Source: Pontibacter sp. G13 (GTDB lineage: Bacteria; Bacteroidota; Bacteroidia; J057). From it: a DNA stretch of 64,000 bases. Each line of letters opens with the position of its first letter. Positions within the stretch are counted from its first letter, which is position 1. The stretch covers positions 6,882,001 through 6,946,000 of the forward strand of contig NZ_CP134696.1 of the NCBI RefSeq assembly GCF_031851795.1, given 5' to 3'. The notes beneath the pieces are model-generated. The model saw only the letters and a list, made by a program, of their open reading frames with translations, was not told where the DNA came from and searched no databases. The position numbers were made by a program, and so were the translations under genes. Shown one piece after another: positions 17,539-24,775 of the stretch.

Positions 17539-18540
17539 ATGATTCGTCCAAATAACTTGCTCGCCCTACTTCTGGCAGCCATTATCTGTGGTTGTGGATA
17601 TCCGCTGCGAGCCCAACAGCTAGGGAATGCGCATTATGCATTGACTCAAAACCAGCAATATACCAGCGCGACGGCGTTTACCCCAGTCATGGCGCAGGCG
17701 CAATCCGGAAATAGCATCGAGCTTCGGGTGAGCGGTTTGTCATTGGTGAAGGCTGATCGATATGTCGCGGTATTTAATCTGCAGCAAGTAGCCGAAACCG
17801 CTTCCTTGGTCCATAGTCTCATGGAGACCCGTATTGCTGGATTGCTTCACGGACTCAAGGATTTGGCGATCGAGGACGAGGCTGTCCACATAGACCTGAT
17901 CTGTCTGGTGCCCAAATATGAATTCGACGTTCAGCAAAAGGTCTTCAGCAAATCCTACAATGAGGTCCCAGTCGGCTTTGAGATGCAGCAAAACTTGTCC
18001 ATTCCCTTCGATAACCCTGCAATGCTTCCCCAAATTTTGGCACTAGCCGCCGAACAGGAAATCTACGATCTGGTCAAAGTAGACTACATTTTGGATGACC
18101 CCGCCAAGGCCAAGGCAGAACTGCGAAAAGCCTGTATCGCATCGTGGAAAGAGCAGGAGGCCCTGCACGGAGAAATGGGAATCCGACTAGATACATTGGA
18201 CCGCCGCTTTGGAGACCAGTTTCAAGTTGTCGTACCTCAGGAGCGATATCAGACCTATACGGCTTATGCCCAACCGAATCTTGCGGTAGCCAACCGAAAG
18301 GCCACCGTCCAGCGGGCAGAACATAGTTCCACGCGCTTTTTTCATGCGATTTCTTACAAGGACTATGATGTGGTATTGCATCCGGAGTTGACGATTCCGA
18401 CCGTGGCGATCACCTACAACCTCGTAGTTCGGTACCAATTCCCCAACCCGCCGGCGCCTATTCGTCATGTGGAGGTCCAGCGAGAATTCATGCTCATTTC
18501 ACCTGACGGAGAGTTGTCCACTTTGCCACTCAAACCCTGA
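17539..18540 (+). CDS. Secreted SIMPL-domain-like (DUF541) protein
   Basis: 333 residues from the ATG at 17539, chosen for the signal peptide MIRPNNLLALLLAAIICGCG. The core (about residues 60-210) has the SIMPL layout: a first strand SIELRVSGLSLVKADRY, a long helix that encodes an 'interval' segment, HIDLICLVPKYEF as the second strand, and the characteristic DPAKAKAELRKACIASWKE helix, in which the family shows repeated Ala/Lys. The family is periplasmic and of unclear function. The internal Cys in IICGCG could be lipidated. Ends with a good terminator. Confidence 0.62.
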   Translation: MIRPNNLLALLLAAIICGCGYPLRAQQLGNAHYALTQNQQYTSATAFTPVMAQAQSGNSIELRVSGLSLVKADRYVAVFNLQQVAETASLVHSLMETRIAGLLHGLKDLAIEDEAVHIDLICLVPKYEFDVQQKVFSKSYNEVPVGFEMQQNLSIPFDNPAMLPQILALAAEQEIYDLVKVDYILDDPAKAKAELRKACIASWKEQEALHGEMGIRLDTLDRRFGDQFQVVVPQERYQTYTAYAQPNLAVANRKATVQRAEHSSTRFFHAISYKDYDVVLHPELTIPTVAITYNLVVRYQFPNPPAPIRHVEVQREFMLISPDGELSTLPLKP

Positions 18541-18567
18541 TGGTGGAGCGGAAAGCCCCAAAAGAAA

Positions 18568-18601
18568 AACGGGAGCTTGGTGTGATTACCAAGTTCCCGT
18601 T
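18568..18601. terminator. Hairpin terminator
   Basis: AACGGGA-G-CTTGGT pairs with ACCAAG-T-TCCCGTT around a 6-nt loop (one internal G-T mismatch position), 28 bp after the SIMPL-like gene and facing the small gene ending at 18628. Confidence 0.65.
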
Positions 18602-18627
18602 GGTTGTAGTGCGGAGTGTGGGGACTT

Positions 18628-18819
18628 TCATTGGGCCTTCTTTTGGCTTCGTACCCATCTCCATCCCATGTACGCCACGACAGCCAGATAACCCAGAAGG
18701 ATCACCATCAGCCATCGGTCAAAGGAAGCTGAGAAGGGGCCTTCGATCGCACGCACCGCAGAGAGTACAACCAGCAAGAACCCCAAACCTGGAAGGAGGA
18801 TCAGAAAAATCGGTTTCAT
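18628..18819 (-). CDS. Small two-helix membrane protein
   Basis: 63 residues with two hydrophobic helices (IFLILLPGLGFLLVVLSAV and LMVILLGYLAVVAYMGW) and a basic C-terminus (RWVRSQKKAQ), consistent with an inner-membrane protein with both ends inside. No family recognised. It starts within 20 bp of several stop codons and has normal hydrophobic composition, which is why it is kept as a likely gene. Confidence 0.5.
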   Translation of the reverse strand: MKPIFLILLPGLGFLLVVLSAVRAIEGPFSASFDRWLMVILLGYLAVVAYMGWRWVRSQKKAQ

Positions 18820-18947
18820 ATCAAAAAGACCTGAAAAGTGGGTGATGAGGTTGCGTCAACCTTTTGTGATATAACCCTCCCCAGACAAAAAAGGTCATTT
18901 TCAATTCGTGAGAACCTTTCATGAAATCCCAACAACCCGTCAGGTCC

Positions 18948-19418
18948 TCAGATGGAGTAACCAACCCCGAAGACCAAATTTGGCTCTAGGTCGATGGAGC
19001 CGCCTACATTCAGGCACAATCTGCGGATGCGATGAAGCACGCCGAACTCAAATGCAAACTCATCCCAATAGTCTCCAATTCCTGCACCTGTGTAAATGTG
19101 CATAGAATATTGATTCTCCGTGAGTACTCTGAAATTGATCCCACCAAGCATTCCGCCTCCCACTCCGAATGTGGAGGAAACATAGACTCCTGTAGAACCA
19201 AAATACCCGATCCGAAATCCAACAGGTTGGAGCTCCAGGCCGATTTGCCCATTATATCCGAGTAGGAAAAACCCTTTTTCAGGATCGATGGCATTGGGGC
19301 GGTATTGGGCGGTGTATGGAGAAACTTGGGATGGAGCAGGATTGGGCTGCTGTGCCCGGGCGACATGGATTACGCCGAAAATCAACAGTACGGTTAGGCG
19401 TAGAGCGTCGTAAAGCAT
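18948..19418 (-). CDS. Secreted small beta-barrel-like hypothetical protein
   Basis: 156 residues from the ATG at 19418, which opens a signal peptide (LRLTVLLIFGVIHVARAQ). The frame is open 62 codons further upstream, but that extension is not signal-like. Short alternating strands rich in Gly and Tyr (IGLELQPVGFRIGYFGSTG, YVSSTFGVGGGMLGG, MHIYTGAGIGDYW, EFAFEFGVLHRI) indicate a small outer-membrane barrel of the kind often annotated as 'outer membrane beta-barrel protein'. Function unknown. Confidence 0.6.
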   Translation of the reverse strand: MLYDALRLTVLLIFGVIHVARAQQPNPAPSQVSPYTAQYRPNAIDPEKGFFLLGYNGQIGLELQPVGFRIGYFGSTGVYVSSTFGVGGGMLGGINFRVLTENQYSMHIYTGAGIGDYWDEFAFEFGVLHRIRRLCLNVGGSIDLEPNLVFGVGYSI

Positions 19419-19613
19419 GAGGAAAGGTTCAAGGGTTGCGTGAAAGATGGGCCTTTGTGGTGGATGCCGTGCCAATGTTACAAAAATATGGTTGAATGAC
19501 GAGGGCAAAAAAAATCCATACCTCCGGTTTATTTCAGCGGATGATGGGGCATTTCCCTTGTTTTCAACAGAGTTAGGCGGATTTTTGCTAAATTCCTGAA
19601 CCAACTCTCAGAC

Positions 19614-20141
19614 ATGATCGAAGCAAGCTTGACATTTGACCGAGATCGTACATTTGCCGCTGCCATGGAATACTGGGAGCAACACGAAGGAATGGGCGAT
19701 GATTTCAGGGCACGTAACTTGGGGCGACTCGTGGTGGTCGGGCTGATGAGCCTGACGACAGGAACGCTTTTTCATGCACCGCTCTTGATGGTATTGGGAG
19801 GCGCTATGTGCTTGTCGGGATTTTTACCGGTCATGGGGTATCAGCAGGCGCGTCGAGAGTTTGAGATGAAGCTGGATCAGATGTTGGCCCGAGTGGGGGC
19901 ACATTCTCTGAAGCTTCGATTTTCGGATGAAGGAATATGGTTTGTCAATGAAGATGCCAAAGAGTTTCGTAACTGGGATTTCTTCGAAGGGTATCTGCTC
20001 AAAATGGATGAACTGGCCTTGTTCGCAGATTTGGATCACCCGCCTTTCATTATTTCCTCAGATGCGGTGAATGACCATCAATTTGACAATTTGGTAGACT
20101 TGGTTATTCGCAAGCTGGTTCCCACGGAAGAATTGGAGTAA
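19614..20141 (+). CDS. YcxB-like membrane protein
   Basis: 175 residues. After a short N-terminal strand there are two adjacent membrane helices (about 38-75; LVVVGLMSLTTGTLFHAPLLMVLGG), then a soluble C-domain, SLKLRFSDEGIWFVNEDAKEFRNWDFFEGY. This layout and the F-x-x-x-G-I-x-x-x-N motif match YcxB-like proteins. They are inner-membrane proteins of unknown role. Closed by a strong terminator. Confidence 0.65.
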   Translation: MIEASLTFDRDRTFAAAMEYWEQHEGMGDDFRARNLGRLVVVGLMSLTTGTLFHAPLLMVLGGAMCLSGFLPVMGYQQARREFEMKLDQMLARVGAHSLKLRFSDEGIWFVNEDAKEFRNWDFFEGYLLKMDELALFADLDHPPFIISSDAVNDHQFDNLVDLVIRKLVPTEELE

Positions 20142-20177
20142 GGCATGTGAGAACCTTAATGAGGGGCAAAATAAATA

Positions 20178-20215
20178 AACGAGGCCATCCACTTTTCTGG
20201 ATGGCCTCGTTTTTT
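20178..20215. terminator. Strong terminator
   Basis: A 12-bp GC-rich stem, CGAGGCCATCCA with TGGATGGCCTCG, has a 6-nt loop and a TTTTTT tail. It lies 37 bp after the YcxB-like gene; its A-rich left side lets it act from the other strand too. Confidence 0.88.
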
Positions 20216-20248
20216 GCTTGAGCGATCGTTTATGCAAACTCTATTTGG

Positions 20249-20644
20249 CTATCCCCCAAATCGGAAGAGGAAATATCCTCCGCCAATCACCAAAAATGGA
20301 CCCGCAATTGCCAGCAGAATGATCGTCCACCGATACAATCCCCAATATCCGATGACGCGATATTCTCGTGGGTTGTTTGCGTCATGGACAATCGGAACCT
20401 CCTCGTTCAATTCATAGGCAGGAGGACTCGAATAAATGCCGCTTTGAACCAAGATCGTTTTCCCCTTGGCCTTGAATCGAAATTCTGGCGCTTCGAGCCC
20501 CTCAGAGTCTTGCGCGAATCCTGATACGATTGCCGTCGTTCGGACTCCCTCTGTGAGCAGGGCATAGGTTTTCTGGTATTGCTTCATTGCAAATCCCGCC
20601 AATGAAAGTCCAATAAGCAAAAGCAGGGCATACAAATACATCAT
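20249..20644 (-). CDS. DUF3592-type membrane protein
   Basis: 131 residues with a TM helix at each end (YLYALLLLIGLSLAGFAM and WTIILLAIAGPFLVIGGGYFLF). Between them lies a small extracytoplasmic beta domain with GVRTTAIVSGF, FRFKAKGKTI and an EEVPIVHDANNPREYRV stretch, which is the DUF3592 pattern (v-v-Y-p-pp-a-r). Function of the family is unknown. Confidence 0.72.
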   Translation of the reverse strand: MMYLYALLLLIGLSLAGFAMKQYQKTYALLTEGVRTTAIVSGFAQDSEGLEAPEFRFKAKGKTILVQSGIYSSPPAYELNEEVPIVHDANNPREYRVIGYWGLYRWTIILLAIAGPFLVIGGGYFLFRFGG

Positions 20645-20802
20645 GACATGAGAGATCGAATTGAATGGATAATGATGGTGGACGTCTGTTCCAAAAGGTA
20701 GTAATTTTTGGGCGAAAATCTGAAATCAGCCTCCGGGATGATATGCCCAGTTCATCTGATGATGATCCCGGCCCTACTGGCAATTTGGAGAATGTCTGTT
20801 TG

Positions 20803-21486
20803 TCAGAAAGGTCTGAGCGTGATGCCGGACGGTTTGTACTGACCATCCATTGATTTCCATTCGACTCGTTGGGACACTTTCAAGCATTGACGCAGGGTCA
20901 GAATGATTTTTCGATTCTCTGCGGACAGATGTGCGAGTTCTATGGGAGTCTCATGATCCATGAAATAGGAGATATAATGTGATGAAGGGTAGGGGATGGT
21001 ACCGGAATGCCCTTGATGGATATTGATGCGAAATCCCAATTCCTCTAGAAGGGGCCGCATGTGTCCAGAACTCACCAAAATGATCCTGTCAAGCAGAAGG
21101 CTTCCAGCGAATGCCAGAGCGGCCTGACAAATCAATTTGGATAGATTTTGACCTCGCATATTTCTGTGAACCCACAATCCCTCCAATTCCCCGATTTCAA
21201 TTGGAGCGGGATGGCCATCAGCCAGGGAGACTTTTCCGGCAAGTGTCAAATACTGGGAGTGAGTGGAATCATGCCCCAGCACTCGAAGTTTGATGCCTCC
21301 GAGTATTCTTCCTTGCTGGTCATGTAAAGTGATCATGGCCAGTCGGCAAAATGAAGATGCAGGATCGGAAGCACCGTGAAGGCCTTTTACCCCAAAATCC
21401 CGCAGCGCCTTTAAATGTCCTTGGGTGAAGGCGATTGCTAAGTCTGGACGGTCGGAAGCCCAATCGATGGAAAGAAAATGTGTCAT
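20803..21486 (-). CDS. GNAT family N-acetyltransferase
   Basis: 227 residues. The acetyl-CoA site is visible as ELEGLWVHRNMRGQNLSKLI, the beta4-alpha3 motif A with R/Q-G-x-x. Strand beta5, LDRIILVSSGHMRPLLEELGF, follows. A ~40-residue C-terminal extension beyond the GNAT core is of unknown role. The gene starts 23 bp after the ThiF-like gene on the same strand and is certainly in its operon. The acceptor substrate is unknown; coupling with an adenylating enzyme suggests a biosynthetic step. Confidence 0.78.
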   Translation of the reverse strand: MTHFLSIDWASDRPDLAIAFTQGHLKALRDFGVKGLHGASDPASSFCRLAMITLHDQQGRILGGIKLRVLGHDSTHSQYLTLAGKVSLADGHPAPIEIGELEGLWVHRNMRGQNLSKLICQAALAFAGSLLLDRIILVSSGHMRPLLEELGFRINIHQGHSGTIPYPSSHYISYFMDHETPIELAHLSAENRKIILTLRQCLKVSQRVEWKSMDGQYKPSGITLRPF

Positions 21487-21509
21487 GGTTGGTTGTGGAA
21501 AATGAATAT

Positions 21510-22547
21510 TTACACAGGAAAATTCGAGTGGCTAACCAATTGGGAGAGATCTACATAAAATCTGCCCGATGACCGATATTCACCCAATACCATCCGTCGC
21601 CAAGTATCGGTGATCACCGCTCCCCCCAAAGCCACTGCAGATGCCAGTTGCGGCCAAGTCAGTAGATGCGTACCGATGTCCGCCATAGACTCCCGAAGGC
21701 GATCTGATATTTGGTCGGCCCCCAGAATAGCCTGAACGAATGGTGCTTTCTCCTCGGAAGTTTTTAGATGCCTGAGTTCTGCAATGTCGAGATGGTCAAT
21801 CAACCCGTGAAGAATTGGGCGGTCAGGTGTCAGGTCAAATCGCTCAACATCCAGCATGCCTCGGTCGCTGGTTTCCATGAGGACCGGGATCAGGAGGTCC
21901 CTCGCAGCTAATCTGCACAGGATTTTAATGTCGAGGCTGTCGCATTCATCCACAAGGACATCGAGCTTGCCTCCCGTTGTGAGGAACCCTGAAAGATTGT
22001 CGGGATGGATTCCATCTGGATAGCCGATGACCTTGAGAAATGGATCGATTTCGAGAATTTCACGAGCAACCAGTTCCCACTTTGGGATGCCCAGATGATG
22101 GATGCCCGCGTGGATTCGATTGAGATTGGACAGTTCCAATGTGTCGAAATCTGCCAGTCGAATTTCTCCAAAAGCCCTTTCCATCGCCAGTGTGATGGCT
22201 GTGGCTTTGCCTACGGAAAGGCCGATGATCCCCACCCGTTTTTGGGAAAGAATTTGCTGCTCTTGGTAAGTGAGTTTGTTTCGATTGCGATTGGTGCGGA
22301 CTTCAACGAATTGTTCTTCATTCAGAATGCGCACCAGCCGCCGGGACCAAGGATAATACACCCAAATGCCATTCGGATCGAAGGACTTTTCGGAAAGGGG
22401 AGAATAGCGGCGGATGGCCTCCCATTCCTCAATCTGTTTGGAAATGGTGTCAAAAACCTCCGTTTGAGGATCTGCCATCAGTTCGGAAACTCGTGTTTTG
22501 TCCTGAAGCGGATGCAGGAACTCGAGCCGCTGGTGGAATGGTATCAT
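21510..22547 (-). CDS. ThiF/E1-like adenylyltransferase
   Basis: 345 residues from the ATG at 22547. Residues ~60-100 are a pre-domain with YYPWSRRLVRIL. The nucleotide-binding fold begins at QKRVGIIGLSVGKATA, with the E1 signature LADFDTLELSNLNR (Asp for Mg/ATP and the Asn-Leu-Asn-Arg motif). DVLVDECDSLDIK carries a conserved Asp and a possible catalytic Cys. The zinc CxxC pairs of ThiF and MoeB are absent. The layout resembles the N-terminal half of Rv1355c-type proteins, which carry ThiF domains with other modules. It probably adenylates a carboxylate or peptide C-terminus; partner unknown. A GNAT gene follows. Confidence 0.78.
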   Translation of the reverse strand: MIPFHQRLEFLHPLQDKTRVSELMADPQTEVFDTISKQIEEWEAIRRYSPLSEKSFDPNGIWVYYPWSRRLVRILNEEQFVEVRTNRNRNKLTYQEQQILSQKRVGIIGLSVGKATAITLAMERAFGEIRLADFDTLELSNLNRIHAGIHHLGIPKWELVAREILEIDPFLKVIGYPDGIHPDNLSGFLTTGGKLDVLVDECDSLDIKILCRLAARDLLIPVLMETSDRGMLDVERFDLTPDRPILHGLIDHLDIAELRHLKTSEEKAPFVQAILGADQISDRLRESMADIGTHLLTWPQLASAVALGGAVITDTWRRMVLGEYRSSGRFYVDLSQLVSHSNFPV

Positions 22548-22656
22548 GAATAGTCGTGCTTTTGGGATTTGTAAATAATATGATGTAATAATATAATCAA
22601 TCATGTCGAAATAAATGCTGTTGTACAGTTCATTCTCAAACCCTTTATTTGCCGCC

Positions 22657-23196
22657 ATGAATCTCCCCGAACTTCCTCAGTCAGTTTCCTCGCTTTTGGA
22701 TGATCGCAATGCGCCTATTCGTCTAATTCGACATCTAAAGCTTGTTCACTCGACCGCCCATCATTTGGTGGATGAATTGAATGGAAAATGGCCCACGCTC
22801 GTGTGGGATTCATCCGCCATTCTCTTCGGAGCTGCCACCCATGATATTGGGAAAATAGAGGTGCAAGCGGAACTATTTGAACCGGGGAAACGGCACGAGC
22901 AAGAAGGATATCACCTGCTGTTGGAGGCAGGTTTTCCAGCGTCGCTAGCCCGGTTCGCCAAGACCCATGGACAATGGAACGCTCCAGGTCTGGAATTGGA
23001 GGATCTGGCGGTGGTATTGGCCGATAAGCTCTGGAAGGGAAAGCGCGGACATGAGTGGGAAGAGCGATTTGGGCAATTATTGGCCCAAAGAATGGAGGCC
23101 GATTATTGGGAGATATTTTCAGCGTTGGATGAAATCCTAAGTAAGCTCGCTGAAGGCTCAGATGCTCGAATCCATTGGCAAGGCAGCGAGTATTGA
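22657..23196 (+). CDS. HD-domain phosphohydrolase-like protein
   Basis: 179 residues from the ATG at 22657. Metal-binding HD motif residues are visible: His in LVHSTAHHLVDEL, and the H-D pair in FGAATHDIGK, followed by a downstream His in EQEGYHLLLEAG and Asp in VVLADKLWKG. This is the arrangement of a small HD hydrolase acting on nucleotides or phosphate esters. It is transcribed divergently from the ThiF-GNAT pair with 109 bp between starts, so shared control is plausible. Confidence 0.75.
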   Translation: MNLPELPQSVSSLLDDRNAPIRLIRHLKLVHSTAHHLVDELNGKWPTLVWDSSAILFGAATHDIGKIEVQAELFEPGKRHEQEGYHLLLEAGFPASLARFAKTHGQWNAPGLELEDLAVVLADKLWKGKRGHEWEERFGQLLAQRMEADYWEIFSALDEILSKLAEGSDARIHWQGSEY

Positions 23197-23257
23197 AATT
23201 TGGAAGTTGGGAAAATATGGTATTTCCGACTAAATTTACTCAAAATTTCAGACAACT

Positions 23258-23824
23258 ATGATGGACCTCTTCGCCAATTTTTGGGAGTATCTCCCAACAG
23301 GCCTGATCGTGTTCTTCGTCATGTTCGTGATCAGTCGCCTAAGCAAGGCATCTCTCCAAACGGTCTCTCCTGACGCTCATGGGCAATTTCACTTGAGACG
23401 ACCCCGCATACTGTTCGTGGGAGGAATTTTGGCCGTAGGGGTTTCTCTGATGGTTGGGGTACTCATAGGGATCATGCTCGGCATTGGCCCAGAAATGCTG
23501 TTCTTGTCCGCATTGTATCTGGCTATTTCGATCTGGGGATGGACCTTGATCCGAAGCTATCGAAACTCCACGCTTCAGTTCAATTCGGAGGTTTTTTCCT
23601 ACCAAAACGCTCGGGGTTATTCGGAGGAAATGGCTTGGAAGGACGTCCAAAAAGTTTCCTACAATCGATTCTTGGGCCATCTGGAAATGTCTACTGCGAA
23701 TGAATCTCTTTCATTTCCGACGAGTTTTGAAGGGTTCGGCTCATTTCTTGAAATGATGGAAGCGCAAACGTCCTTTATGCGTGGGGATATTGGCTTGCCA
23801 GTCTTATTTGTCTCCAAAACATAG
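23258..23824 (+). CDS. Hypothetical membrane protein with PH-like C-domain
   Basis: 188 residues. Three hydrophobic segments lie in the first 110 residues (TGLIVFFVMFVISR, ILFVGGILAVGVSLMVGVLIG, EMLFLSALYLAISIWGW). Then comes a soluble part, NSTLQFNSEVFSYQNARGYSEEMAWKDV split over strands, which looks like the bacterial PH/YcxB-type domain (short strand, aromatic, E-x-x-W-x-D-V). Function unknown. It lies 61 bp after the HD gene. Confidence 0.55.
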   Translation: MMDLFANFWEYLPTGLIVFFVMFVISRLSKASLQTVSPDAHGQFHLRRPRILFVGGILAVGVSLMVGVLIGIMLGIGPEMLFLSALYLAISIWGWTLIRSYRNSTLQFNSEVFSYQNARGYSEEMAWKDVQKVSYNRFLGHLEMSTANESLSFPTSFEGFGSFLEMMEAQTSFMRGDIGLPVLFVSKT

Positions 23825-23855
23825 AAGGTGTGATGGTCATTCTGAAATCGAACTA

Positions 23856-24320
23856 ATGGGATCAATGAAAACGGTAAATGGGGATTTGATAAAACTTGCC
23901 CAAGCAGGGGAGTTTGATTTGATCGTTCACGGTTGCAACTGTTTCTGTAAAATGGGTGCAGGTATAGCTCTAGGGATAAAACGGGCTTTTCCTCTGGCTT
24001 ACCAAGCAGATTTAGCTACCCCAAAAGGAAGTCATGAGAAGCTGGGTACGATCTCGCATGCCATAGTTGTGACGGATCATGGCCAATTGATTGTGGTCAA
24101 TGCTTATACCCAGTTTGATTATCGTGGCAAAGGGGTGAAGGTAGATTATCAGGCGCTACGCTTGGCTTTTCGTGCGATCAAGGACCGTTTTGGAGATCTT
24201 CGAATAGGGTTTCCAGCTATCGGAGCTGGATTGGCTGGAGGTGATTGGGATTTGATTGCCTCAATCATTGAAGAAGAACTAGAAGGGACCGATTTCACCT
24301 TTGTCAAGTACCAACCTTGA
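23856..24320 (+). CDS. Macro-domain protein (ADP-ribose binding or hydrolase)
   Basis: 154 residues from the ATG at 23856 (an alternative ATG lies at 23865). The macro fold starts VNGDLIKLAQAGEFDLIVHGCNCFCKMGAGIA, given here in parts: the NGDL strand, the HGCNCFCKMGAGIA loop that binds the ribose and diphosphate, and GFPAIGAGLAGGDWDLIASII, the second Gly-rich loop and final helix. The HGCNCFxxMGxGIA form is typical of the phage/bacterial Appr-1''-p processing subgroup. It may remove or bind ADP-ribose derived from RNA repair or NAD metabolism. Its stop lies 5 bp before a P-loop kinase start, suggesting a joint task. Confidence 0.88.
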   Translation: MGSMKTVNGDLIKLAQAGEFDLIVHGCNCFCKMGAGIALGIKRAFPLAYQADLATPKGSHEKLGTISHAIVVTDHGQLIVVNAYTQFDYRGKGVKVDYQALRLAFRAIKDRFGDLRIGFPAIGAGLAGGDWDLIASIIEEELEGTDFTFVKYQP

Positions 24321-24325
24321 TCTAT

Positions 24326-24775
24326 ATGCAGGCAATTATCTTCATGGGGATTCAGGCATCGGGAAAATCCACCTATTATTGGCGGAACTTCTTCAACAGC
24401 CATGTGCGTATTAGCATGGATCTACTCAATACCCGCAACCGAGAACGCCTGTTTCTGCAAAGCTGCCTCCAGACTCAAGCGGCCTTTGTCGTGGACAATA
24501 CCAATCCCACGCTCGCAGATCGACAACGTTACATTCCCCTCGCCAAGGAACGGCAGTACGAGGTGGTGGGCTATTTCTTCGAAACGAGCCTGAAAGCCGC
24601 CTTGCGTAGAAATAGCTTTCGCACCGGGAAAGCGCGGATTCCCGAAGTTGGGGTACGGGCATGTCTCCGCAAACTTGAGCGTCCCAGCTTTTCAGAAGGG
24701 TTTGACAAGTTGTATCGGGTTCGACTCGAAGGAAATCAGTATGTGGTCTCAGATTGGGAAGCGCAAATAGATTGA
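24326..24775 (+). CDS. P-loop kinase, AAA_33/polynucleotide-kinase-like
   Basis: 149 residues. Walker A is GIQASGKST (8-16). ISMDLLNTRNRERLF fits the DxxR lid-adjacent substrate region of T4 Pnk-type kinases, FVVDNTNPTLADRQRYIPLA is the classic DNTN motif of the AAA_33/PNK group, and RRNSFRTGKARIPEV is the Arg-rich lid. Such enzymes phosphorylate 5'-OH ends of RNA or DNA, or small molecules. It follows the macro gene by 5 bp. The 3' end abuts the 3' end of the convergent gene with no spacer, so transcripts overlap. Confidence 0.82.
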   Translation: MQAIIFMGIQASGKSTYYWRNFFNSHVRISMDLLNTRNRERLFLQSCLQTQAAFVVDNTNPTLADRQRYIPLAKERQYEVVGYFFETSLKAALRRNSFRTGKARIPEVGVRACLRKLERPSFSEGFDKLYRVRLEGNQYVVSDWEAQID

